A stretch of 7,625 nucleotides of DNA from JAYXXU01 sp049301135 (GTDB lineage Bacteria > Pseudomonadota > Gammaproteobacteria > Pseudomonadales > Moraxellaceae), in contig JBAQKP010000135.1 in the NCBI GenBank assembly GCA_049301135.1, positions 1 to 7,625 of the forward strand, written 5' to 3'. Positions 1 through 5,108 of this stretch are shown here, one piece after another. A model generated the notes under the pieces. It did not search any database, had not been told where the DNA came from, and saw nothing but the letters and a program-made list of their open reading frames with translations. Made by a program: the position numbers and the translations under genes. How positions within the stretch are numbered: position 1 is the stretch's first letter; each line of letters opens with the position of its first letter.

Positions 1-114
1 TTTCGCGCAGTTCATGCTGATCGCGGCAGTCAGGGTGGTTTTACCATGGTCAACGTGACCGATGGTGCCGACGTTAACGTGCGGCTTGTTACGTTCAAAC
101 TTGGCCTTTGCCAT
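1..114 (-). CDS. tuf: Elongation factor Tu, N-terminal 38 residues (cut by window edge)
   Basis: EF-Tu is the GTPase that delivers aminoacyl-tRNA to the ribosomal A site. Only the first 38 codons lie in the window. The peptide starts MAKAKFERNKPHVNVGTIGH and contains the P-loop GHVDHGKT at residues 19-26, diagnostic of EF-Tu. The ATG at 112-114 is preceded by a strong Shine-Dalgarno sequence, AAGAGGAAG, about 6 bases upstream. It is the last gene of the str operon and follows fusA by 87 bases, with an 11-bp hairpin in that gap. The end of the visible part (ISMNCAK) differs from the ATICAK-type sequence I recall from Acinetobacter. Identity is certain; whether this is tufA or tufB cannot be told beyond its position in the str operon. 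Confidence 0.97.
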   Translation of the reverse strand, partial: MAKAKFERNKPHVNVGTIGHVDHGKTTLTAAISMNCAK

Positions 115-132
115 AGTGATCTTCCTCTTAGT

Positions 133-159
133 CAACGGATCTGTGAATCAGATCCGTTG
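133..159 (-). promoter_or_regulatory. Perfect 11-bp stem-loop just upstream of the tuf ribosome binding site
   Basis: CAACGGATCTG (133-143) and CAGATCCGTTG (149-159) are perfect inverted repeats around a 5-base loop. In the tuf mRNA the hairpin ends a few bases before the Shine-Dalgarno sequence at about 121-130. No U-run follows it on the minus strand, so it is not a standard intrinsic terminator. Likely roles, by inference, are a processing or stability element separating fusA and tuf mRNA, or a structure that keeps the tuf binding site open. It may also be a target for a regulator. Confidence 0.7.
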
Positions 160-201
160 TGGGGTTGTTAGCTAAAAAAAACAGGTGGGCTGAGACGAAA
201 A

Positions 202-2331
202 TTATTCGTCTTCGCCTTTGCGACCTGAGGTGAATTTGGCAATGATGCCTTCGGCAACGTTACGCGGGGTCTCAGCGTATTTGGCAAATTCCATCGAATA
301 AGTTGCACGGCCTTGTGACATCGAACGCATCGAGGTCGCATAACCAAACATCTCAGACAATGGTACTTCGCAACGAATCGCTTTGGTACCACCAGGTAGG
401 TCGTCCATCCCTTGAACCACACCACGACGACGGTTCAAGTCGCCCATGATGTCGCCCATGTAGTCTTCTGGGGTTTCCACTTCGACTTTCATGATTGGCT
501 CAAGCAGGATTGGACCTGCTTTCATGAAGCCTTGACGGAACGCCATCGAACCAGCCATTTTAAACGACAGTTCGTCGGAGTCGACGTCATGGTATGAACC
601 GTCAAACAGTACAGCTTTGACACCAACGACTGGATAGCCAGCCAGAACGCCGTTTTTCATGCGTTCTTGAATACCTTTGTCAACTGCACCAAAGAATTCT
701 TTTGGAACAGTACCACCCACGACTTCTACAGCGTATTCGTAGTTGGCGACTTCGGTGTCCAGCGGTTCGAGACGCAGATACACGTGACCGAACTTACCAC
801 GACCACCGGTCTGACGCACAAACTTGCCTTCTTGCTCAACGGTCTTGCTGATCGTTTCGCGGTAGGCAACCTGTGGCTTACCAATGTTGGCTTCTACACC
901 AAATTCACGCTTCATACGATCGACGAGAATTTCTAAGTGTAGCTCACCCATACCGGCGATGATGGTTTGGCTCGATTCTTCATCAGTCCAGACGCGGAAT
1001 GATGGATCTTCTTTGGCCAAACGACCCAGCGCAATACCCATTTTTTCTTGGTCGGCCTTGGTTTTTGGCTCAACAGCAAGCGAAATAACAGGCTCTGGGA
1101 ACACCATACGCTCAAGCGTGATGATGTGGTTTTCGTCGCACAGCGTATCACCAGTGGTGACGTCTTTTAGACCCGCCACCGCAGCAATATCACCTGCACG
1201 GATTTCGGACACGTCTTCACGTTCGTTGGCGTGCATCAATACGATACGACCGACGCGCTCTTTCTTCATTTTGACCGGATTCCAAACCGCAGAACCGGCT
1301 TGCAATACGCCTGAATACACGCGAATAAAGGTCAATGAACCAACGAACTTGTCGTTCATGATCTTAAATGCCAACGCCGCAAATGGCTCATCATCAGACG
1401 CGATACGCACGCCTTCAGATTCAGCTTTGTCGTCGAGAATCCCTTTGATGGCTTCAACGTCGCCTGGTGCTGGCAGATAGCGGATGACCGCATCTAGCAT
1501 GGCTTGAACGCCTTTGTTTTTAAAGGCTGAACCACACAGCATCGGCTGAATTTCACAGGCGATGGTACGAATACGCAACGCTTCGTGAATTTGGTCTTCG
1601 GTCAAATCACCGTTTTCCAAATATTCGTTCATCAGGTCTTCTGACGCTTCAGCAGCGGCTTCAACCATTTTTTCACGCCATTCGTTCGCGGTATCGACCA
1701 GATCTGCTGGGATATCACCATATTCGAATTTCATACCTTGGCTGGCTTCGTCCCAGATGATCGCTTTCATTTTGATCAAATCGACGATGCCTTCAAAGTT
1801 CTCTTCGGCACCAACTGGGATGGCGATCGGCACTGGGTTTGCACCCAAGCGAGTCTTCATCTGCTCAACAGCACGGAAGAAATTTGCGCCGGTACGGTCC
1901 ATCTTGTTGACGAACGCAATACGCGGCACTTTGTATTTGTTGGCCTGACGCCAAACGGTTTCGGACTGTGGCTGTACGCCGCCGACCGCGCAGTACACCA
2001 TGCACGCACCGTCAAGAACCCGCATCGAACGCTCAACTTCGATGGTGAAGTCAACGTGACCTGGGGTGTCGATGATGTTGATGCGGTGCTTGGCAAAGTT
2101 GTTTGCCATACCTGACCAAAAACAGGTGGTCGCAGCAGAGGTAATGGTAATCCCACGCTCTTGCTCTTGCTCCATCCAGTCCATGGTGGCCGCGCCTTCG
2201 TGCACTTCACCAATCTTGTGGCTAACGCCGGTGTAATACAGGACACGTTCGGTGGTGGTGGTTTTACCGGCGTCAATGTGCGCCGAAATACCGATATTGC
2301 GGTAGTGTTCTAGGGGGGTTACGCGAGCCAT
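202..2331 (-). CDS. fusA: Elongation factor G (translocase GTPase)
   Basis: EF-G drives translocation of tRNA and mRNA after peptide bond formation and, with RRF, recycles ribosomes; it is cytosolic. The protein is 709 residues, close to the roughly 700 of the family, with all five domains in order. GTPase motifs are intact: P-loop AHIDAGKT at 17-24, switch I RGITI at 59-63, DTPGH at 88-92 and NKMD at 142-145. Domain IV/V sequences such as GYPVVGVKAVLFDGSYHDVD and the conserved EFAKYAETP near the C terminus are present. The ATG at 2329-2331 has a Shine-Dalgarno AGGAAAG about 5 bases upstream. It is the third gene of the str operon. The 289-base gap to rpsG is unusually rich in structure and repeats. 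Similarity to Acinetobacter EF-G, from memory, is high throughout. Confidence 0.99.
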   Translation of the reverse strand: MARVTPLEHYRNIGISAHIDAGKTTTTERVLYYTGVSHKIGEVHEGAATMDWMEQEQERGITITSAATTCFWSGMANNFAKHRINIIDTPGHVDFTIEVERSMRVLDGACMVYCAVGGVQPQSETVWRQANKYKVPRIAFVNKMDRTGANFFRAVEQMKTRLGANPVPIAIPVGAEENFEGIVDLIKMKAIIWDEASQGMKFEYGDIPADLVDTANEWREKMVEAAAEASEDLMNEYLENGDLTEDQIHEALRIRTIACEIQPMLCGSAFKNKGVQAMLDAVIRYLPAPGDVEAIKGILDDKAESEGVRIASDDEPFAALAFKIMNDKFVGSLTFIRVYSGVLQAGSAVWNPVKMKKERVGRIVLMHANEREDVSEIRAGDIAAVAGLKDVTTGDTLCDENHIITLERMVFPEPVISLAVEPKTKADQEKMGIALGRLAKEDPSFRVWTDEESSQTIIAGMGELHLEILVDRMKREFGVEANIGKPQVAYRETISKTVEQEGKFVRQTGGRGKFGHVYLRLEPLDTEVANYEYAVEVVGGTVPKEFFGAVDKGIQERMKNGVLAGYPVVGVKAVLFDGSYHDVDSDELSFKMAGSMAFRQGFMKAGPILLEPIMKVEVETPEDYMGDIMGDLNRRRGVVQGMDDLPGGTKAIRCEVPLSEMFGYATSMRSMSQGRATYSMEFAKYAETPRNVAEGIIAKFTSGRKGEDE

Positions 2332-2354
2332 GATGCTTTCCTAAAAAGTGCTGA

Positions 2355-2396
2355 TCAAAACAGAGCAGTCAAAACAGAAGGGTCAAAACAGGTGCG
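2355..2396 (-). repeat. Three phased 14-base direct repeats upstream of fusA
   Basis: The 9-mer TCAAAACAG (plus strand) occurs exactly at 2355-2363, 2369-2377 and 2383-2391. The period is therefore exactly 14 bases, with a variable 5-base tail in each unit (AGCAG, AAGGG, GTGCG). In the fusA mRNA this reads as three CTGTTTTGA boxes beginning about 24 bases before the start codon. The unit contains TTTTGA, and two copies continue to TTGACC or TTGACT, which resemble -35 boxes, but I find no convincing -10 at proper spacing. Strict spacing with variable tails suggests a repeated protein or RNA binding site, though short tandem duplication could also produce it. Confidence 0.85.
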
Positions 2397-2424
2397 TCCG
2401 TTGCCAGTCACTGACAGCGGACGC
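2394..2424 (-). promoter_or_regulatory. Stem-loop between the small ORF and fusA
   Basis: GCGTCCG (2394-2400) pairs perfectly with CGGACGC (2418-2424). The intervening 17 bases can add five inner pairs (2402-2403 with 2415-2416, 2405-2407 with 2411-2413) broken by single mismatches, leaving a 3-base loop. In the fusA-directed RNA it starts 18 bases after the stop codon of the small ORF and is followed by ACCTGTTTTGACC, which has only a 4-base U-run. It could be a weak terminator or attenuator, but the imperfect U-tract argues for another structural role. Confidence 0.65.
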
Positions 2425-2442
2425 GAAGGATTATGCGGCGCG

Positions 2443-2505
2443 CTAAATTCCGGCACATCTCCCCGAAGGGTAACGTGCGATATTGAAACGTGCGACTACA
2501 CGCAT
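2443..2505 (-). CDS. Candidate 20-residue small protein or leader peptide between rpsG and fusA
   Basis: An ATG at 2503-2505 is preceded by ACAGGAG with AGGAG placed 6 bases before the start, one of the best ribosome binding sites in the window. The reading frame runs 20 codons to TAG. The peptide begins MRVVARFNIARY and ends PSGRCAGI, with four arginines and one cysteine and no membrane segment. It contains a five-codon internal repeat: V-A-R-F-N then I-A-R-Y-P, encoded by two copies of TCGCACGTT 15 bases apart (2487-2495 and 2472-2480). I recognise no family. Its position, in line with rpsG and fusA and enclosed in RNA structure, fits a translated leader controlling fusA or simply a small ORF in a structured spacer. 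Translation is inferred only from the binding site. Confidence 0.45.
   Translation of the reverse strand: MRVVARFNIARYPSGRCAGI
2453..2478 (-). promoter_or_regulatory. UUCG-tetraloop hairpin inside the small ORF
   Basis: In the minus-strand RNA, GCACGUUACCC and GGGAGAUGUGC pair around a UUCG loop. Ten of the eleven positions pair (eight Watson-Crick, two G-U) with a single A-A mismatch, and the loop is closed by C-G, the exceptionally stable C(UUCG)G arrangement. Because the ORF contains a second upstream copy of GCACGUU, the GUGC arm could pair with either copy, so two alternative folds are possible. Confidence 0.7.
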
Positions 2506-2538
2506 AATTTTCTCCTGTGGACTCAACTTGTTTCGGTC

Positions 2539-2577
2539 GCAGCTAAACGGCAGCTAAGCAGTAACTAGAGAGTAACT
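2539..2577 (-). repeat. Two pairs of short direct repeats with 11-base phase
   Basis: GCAGCTAA occurs at 2539-2546 and 2550-2557, and AGTAACT at 2560-2566 and 2571-2577; in each pair the copies are 11 bases apart, about one helical turn. The second pair makes up most of the arms of the hairpin at 2551-2586, so the pattern may be a by-product of that structure. The repeats are short and low in information. Confidence 0.5.
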
Positions 2578-2586
2578 GAGCAGCTG
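2551..2586 (-). promoter_or_regulatory. Imperfect stem-loop downstream of rpsG
   Basis: The outer arms CAGCTA (2551-2556) and CAGCTG (2581-2586) pair over six positions including one G-U in the minus-strand RNA. A 2x2 internal loop follows, then CAGTAACT (2559-2566) against AGTAACTG (2571-2578) with one mismatch, and a 4-base loop. In the RNA it begins 34 bases after the rpsG stop codon and precedes the small ORF. There is no U-run behind it, so it is not an intrinsic terminator. Confidence 0.55.
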
Positions 2587-2605
2587 CAACCGGAGTCGCA
2601 ACTGC

Positions 2606-2620
2606 GCTGCACAGTGCAGC
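2606..2620 (-). promoter_or_regulatory. Short hairpin immediately after the rpsG stop codon
   Basis: GCTGCA (2606-2611) and TGCAGC (2615-2620) form a perfect 6-bp stem with a 3-base loop that abuts the rpsG TAA. There is no U-run after it on the minus strand. It may protect the rpsG 3' end after processing; it could also be chance. Confidence 0.45.
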
Positions 2621-3091
2621 TTAGAAGCGATAATGCGAGAAGGCTTTGTTGGCTTCGGCCATGCGGTGAACGTCGTCACGCTTTTTCATGGCAGTGCCTT
2701 TGCCTTCTGCGGCGTCTAGCAATTCGCCAGCCAAACGCAAGGCCATGGTTTTTTCAGAACGCTTCAGAGCGGCCTCAACCAACCAACGCATGGCCAAAGC
2801 AGTACGACGGGAGGGGCGTACTTCCATGGGCACTTGGTAAGTTGCACCACCGACACGACGGGCTTTTACTTCAACCATCGGGCGGACTTTCTCTAGGGTG
2901 TTCTCAAAGAACTCGACTGGCTCAGTTTTTGCCTTTTCTTGGATACGCTCAAGCGCACCATAGACAATCCCTTCAGCAACCGATTTTTTACCATCTTCCA
3001 TCACGTGGTTGATGAATTTTGCAACGGTTTGGCTGCCGAAGCGTGGATCTGGCAGGATTTCACGGGCGGCGACGACACGACGTCTTGGCAT
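2621..3091 (-). CDS. rpsG: 30S ribosomal protein S7
   Basis: S7 is a primary binding protein that nucleates assembly of the 3' major domain (head) of 16S rRNA and contacts E-site tRNA. In E. coli it also represses translation of its own operon by binding the rpsL-rpsG spacer. The 156-residue product has the usual length and the basic N terminus MPRRRVVAAREILPDPRFGS, with the family blocks KFINHVMEDGKK, RPMVEVKARRVGGATYQVP and a C-terminal DVHRMAEANKAFSHYRF. The ATG at 3089-3091 has only a weak binding site (AAAGAG, 8 bases upstream), which would fit translation coupled to rpsL, as in E. coli. It is the second gene of the str operon, 120 bases after rpsL. Confidence 0.99.
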   Translation of the reverse strand: MPRRRVVAAREILPDPRFGSQTVAKFINHVMEDGKKSVAEGIVYGALERIQEKAKTEPVEFFENTLEKVRPMVEVKARRVGGATYQVPMEVRPSRRTALAMRWLVEAALKRSEKTMALRLAGELLDAAEGKGTAMKKRDDVHRMAEANKAFSHYRF

Positions 3092-3135
3092 AATACAAAC
3101 TCTTTATGACACTTCAGGGATATCCAGCAGATTGT

Positions 3136-3211
3136 GCAAGGTGTCTTGCTGCACGGTACGCTGGCCTTACTGCATTTTTTGAAATGCTAAACAACCGATC
3201 AAACGACCAGC
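3136..3211 (-). promoter_or_regulatory. Structured rpsL-rpsG spacer, candidate S7 autoregulatory site
   Basis: Directly after the rpsL stop codon, GCUGGUC (3205-3211) can pair with GGCCAGC (3160-3166), seven pairs including one G-U. Inside this, GCAUUU and AAAUGC (3182-3187 with 3172-3177) form a 6-bp hairpin with a 4-base loop. Further on, GCAAG and CTTGC (3136-3140 with 3145-3149) form another small hairpin. In E. coli the equivalent spacer folds to mimic the 16S rRNA site of S7 and mediates feedback on rpsG. The position and folding here fit that role, but I have not matched the fold to the E. coli element. Confidence 0.5.
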
Positions 3212-3586
3212 TTATTTCTTCGGACGTTTTGCGCCGTACTTCGAACGTGACTGTTGACGGTTTTTAACGCCAGCACAGTCCAGCGAGCCACGCACGGTGT
3301 GATAACGCACACCTGGTAGATCTTTAACACGACCACCGCGAATCAGCACAACACTGTGCTCTTGCAGGTTGTGGCCTTCACCACCGATGTAGCTTGATAC
3401 TTCAAAACCTGAAGTCAAACGAACACGGCAAACCTTACGCATTGCTGAGTTTGGTTTTTTAGGGGTGGTGGTGTACACGCGGGTGCAAACACCACGACGT
3501 TGTGGACACGCTTTGAGCGCAGGCACTTTGGACTTTTCGACCAAGGTGCTGCGACCCTTACGGATCAATTGGTTTGTTGTTGCCAT
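3212..3586 (-). CDS. rpsL: 30S ribosomal protein S12
   Basis: S12 lies at the decoding centre of the 30S subunit and controls accuracy of tRNA selection. The 124-residue product has the universal blocks CPQRRGVCTRVYTTTPKKPN, MRKVCRVRL and GGRVKDLPGVRYHTVRG. Lysines at positions 43 and 88, whose changes cause streptomycin resistance in other bacteria, are the wild-type residues, so no such resistance is predicted. Aspartate 89 in KDLPG is the site of beta-methylthiolation in E. coli. The ATG at 3584-3586 follows a GGGAG binding site by 10 bases. It is the first gene of the str operon, with its own promoter at 3650-3678. Residues match my memory of Acinetobacter S12 almost throughout, with small differences near the C terminus (KNRQQ). 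Confidence 0.99.
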   Translation of the reverse strand: MATTNQLIRKGRSTLVEKSKVPALKACPQRRGVCTRVYTTTPKKPNSAMRKVCRVRLTSGFEVSSYIGGEGHNLQEHSVVLIRGGRVKDLPGVRYHTVRGSLDCAGVKNRQQSRSKYGAKRPKK

Positions 3587-3606
3587 CTGGCAAGTCTCCC
3601 GTCAAT

Positions 3607-3642
3607 AAAAAACCCCAAAAATAGATTAACCCATTTTTGAGG
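3607..3642 (-). terminator. Terminator-like hairpin with U6 tract in the rpsL 5' leader
   Basis: In minus-strand RNA the arms at 3633-3642 and 3613-3622 form a 10-bp stem (core CAAAAAU with AUUUUUG, extended by one G-U and two C-G pairs) with a 10-base loop, followed at once by six U (3607-3612). This has the form of an intrinsic terminator. It can stop transcripts from the EcsC-family gene upstream. It also starts only about 2 bases after the predicted rpsL start site, so the rpsL mRNA itself would begin with this hairpin. Whether it attenuates rpsL or just stabilises its 5' end cannot be told. Confidence 0.65.
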
Positions 3643-3649
3643 GCACTAT

Positions 3650-3678
3650 AGTCTACGGCAAGCCCCATGCTGGGTCAA
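3650..3678 (-). promoter_or_regulatory. Sigma70-type promoter of the str operon
   Basis: Reading the minus strand, the -35 box TTGACC (3673-3678, five of six consensus bases) is separated by exactly 17 bases from the -10 box TAGACT (3650-3655, four of six). The predicted start is near 3644, giving a leader of about 58 bases before rpsL. It is the best promoter match I found in the window and stands where the str promoter is expected. Confidence 0.75.
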
Positions 3679-3681
3679 GGT

Positions 3682-3704
3682 CGGCCACACAGGTGGTCTG
3701 GCCG
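3682..3704 (-). other. Stem-loop between the EcsC-family gene and the rpsL promoter
   Basis: CGGCCA (3682-3687) and TGGCCG (3699-3704) form a perfect 6-bp stem with an 11-base loop, 15 bases after the stop codon of the EcsC-family gene. No U-run follows on either strand, so it is a poor intrinsic terminator. It may be an mRNA end-protecting hairpin, or chance. Confidence 0.4.
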
Positions 3705-3719
3705 GATTCGCTCTGTGAC

Positions 3720-4880
3720 TCAGTGTTGTGTGTCGTTGTTGGGGACAATTTCGGTCGAATTTGGAATCATCTCACCATCACTGGTTTTTTTAACCCGCAC
3801 CATACGTTTTTTGGGTTGTGGTTTAATTTTTTCCTCTGCCGCCGAATGTCCAAACACCGCTTCGGCACTGATCTCTGGCGCGGCTGTACTCACCGGCAAA
3901 TCCGCTGCTGTTGTGTTCCGACTGATCATCGGCACGCTCGCCAGACGCTGCTGACGAAAGGTCGCTTGTGCCAATGCAGCAACCGAATTGATCAGGCGGG
4001 TATTATAAAATGCACCCACCGCAGCCCCTGCTATCGGCAAAGCACGACCGGTTAGGTTTTCGGGCAAACGTACATTCAGGCTCGCTGCAACCTCTTGCAC
4101 CAGCTTTTCAAACACGTCTAAATCGCCCGCCGAGCCGACCATTTTTTGTAAACCCGCAATCCCACCCTGCTTGAGCAGTTGTTGTACCGAGACAAGGCTC
4201 AGCAGCACGCTTTGCTTTTCAACCAAGACTCCCCAGTCGGTATCAGCCAGTACCTGATAGATTTTTTGCCGACCATCAACATCGGCCAGATCATAACCGT
4301 AGCACTCGGCGGTCTGATAAATCGTGCGCAATACGATAATCACCGACAGCGGCAGATCCGCAAGCGTGCCGATAAAACCGGCCAGTCCAGTGGCTGCGCC
4401 CTCGGCGGCACCGAGCAAACGATTACGACTCGCCACCAAGTCGGCCAATTCGTCTGCACGTGCCAGATCCAATTGGCGTAGATCGCTTAACGACAATAGC
4501 CCAAGCTCGTCATACAGGGCGTCGTTACCACTCAACAGTTCGGCAAACTGCACCGCCTGCTCTAACACGTGATCACTGACACGGTCTAATAGCTCGTGTG
4601 GCATCAGTTGGCTGGCTAGACGACTCACGCTGGCAAACCGACCCACCAACAACTGCCGACTTAAATTCGGCAACTGCTCACGCAACAACTGCATCGGATC
4701 TTGGTCGTGTTGGGGCTTGTCCTGCTTGGCCGTGGCGTGCTGCTTAACCTGCTCAAACTCGGTCAGCTTGCCCAATGTCTGTCCCGCCTGATCACTCAGT
4801 TGACGCACCCGTTGACTGAGGCGCTGCCACAATGGACGGGAGGGTGCTTGCTCATCGGTTGCAGAATACTGTTCGCTCAT
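3720..4880 (-). CDS. EcsC-family protein of unknown function
   Basis: The 386-residue product resembles the EcsC family, named after a Bacillus gene beside the Ecs ABC transporter; its biochemical role is unknown to me. Recognisable blocks are the glycine-rich hydrophobic stretch around 155-190 (RLLGAAEGAATGLAGF, then DLPLSVIIVLRTIYQTAECYGYD) and a second one at 279-312 (RALPIAGAAVGAFYNTRLIN) that ends in FRQQRL. These may associate with membrane, but neither is a clear transmembrane helix. The N-terminal 70 residues are charged and glutamine-rich, and the tail after 315 is low in complexity with a basic patch KPQPKKRMVRVKK at 353-365. I chose the ATG at 4878-4880 because GAGG lies 6 bases before it. 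An in-frame TTG at 4947-4949 would add 23 residues but lacks such support. It is on the same strand as the str operon but separated by a promoter and terminator. The 228 bases upstream hold no gene or terminator I can see, and no clear promoter. Confidence 0.8.
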   Translation of the reverse strand: MSEQYSATDEQAPSRPLWQRLSQRVRQLSDQAGQTLGKLTEFEQVKQHATAKQDKPQHDQDPMQLLREQLPNLSRQLLVGRFASVSRLASQLMPHELLDRVSDHVLEQAVQFAELLSGNDALYDELGLLSLSDLRQLDLARADELADLVASRNRLLGAAEGAATGLAGFIGTLADLPLSVIIVLRTIYQTAECYGYDLADVDGRQKIYQVLADTDWGVLVEKQSVLLSLVSVQQLLKQGGIAGLQKMVGSAGDLDVFEKLVQEVAASLNVRLPENLTGRALPIAGAAVGAFYNTRLINSVAALAQATFRQQRLASVPMISRNTTAADLPVSTAAPEISAEAVFGHSAAEEKIKPQPKKRMVRVKKTSDGEMIPNSTEIVPNNDTQH

Positions 4881-4883
4881 CGT

Positions 4884-4890
4884 GTGCCTC
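4884..4890 (-). promoter_or_regulatory. Ribosome binding site that sets the start of the EcsC-family gene
   Basis: TTGAGGC on the minus strand places GAGG six bases before the ATG at 4878-4880. This supports the shorter 386-residue protein over the TTG-initiated longer frame. Confidence 0.6.
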
Positions 4891-5108
4891 AATGCAGAAA
4901 GGATTTTTATGGATGTTCGCAGCATGCAATCAGAACACGCATCTGACAAGTCTTTCGCTGTAACGATCGCGTACGATTGTCGCGCCTCGTTGTCACATAT
5001 CAGCAGCGGCTCGCCTGTGCACTCAACACGCTGATCGAGCAGACGACATCTGTTGTAACAAAATAGACATGCTGTAGCGATTCATCGACTGTGCGCTGAC
5101 CACTGCGA

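Larger units (their letters stand above)
2430..2508 (-). promoter_or_regulatory. Long-range 8-bp stem closing over the small ORF and hiding its start codon
   Basis: CGCATAAT at 2501-2508 and ATTATGCG at 2430-2437 (plus strand) are perfect inverted repeats 63 bases apart. In the minus-strand RNA the 5' arm is AUUAUGCG, which contains the AUG of the small ORF, and the 3' arm lies 5 bases after its UAG. Pairing would therefore cover the start codon while leaving the Shine-Dalgarno sequence just outside. A UUCG-capped hairpin fits inside the loop. This is my reading of the sequence; no energy calculation has been done. Confidence 0.5.

Noticed and set aside
884..1480. 198-codon open frame on the plus strand inside fusA
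   Set aside because: It is entirely antisense to the strongly conserved EF-G gene, its translation is serine/isoleucine-rich and matches nothing I recognise, and it has no ribosome binding site of note.
1738..2115. 125-codon plus-strand frame inside fusA, plus other antisense frames at 412-597 and 667-936
   Set aside because: Shadows created by codon bias of the EF-G gene on the opposite strand.
2369..2391. TTGACC/TTGACT boxes as -35 elements of an internal fusA promoter
   Set aside because: No acceptable -10 box lies 16-18 bases downstream on the minus strand.
2355..2396. The phased repeats as a CRISPR array
   Set aside because: Nine-base repeats with five-base spacers are far below CRISPR dimensions, and no cas gene is present.
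3664..3674. Short inverted repeat CCCA-TGC-TGGG in the str promoter spacer
   Set aside because: Only four pairs; expected by chance and shorter than typical operators.
3667..4055. Overlapping plus-strand frames of 95 and 120 codons
   Set aside because: They lie opposite the str promoter and the EcsC-family gene, have no family features, and are cysteine/arginine-rich in the manner of antisense frames.
4881..4949. Upstream TTG start for the EcsC-family gene
   Set aside because: Adds 23 residues with no clear binding site, whereas the ATG at 4880 has GAGG at good spacing.
4881..5108. Possible terminator or promoter between the reductase and EcsC-family genes
   Set aside because: I found no stem with a U-run and no -35/-10 pair with acceptable spacing and matches.
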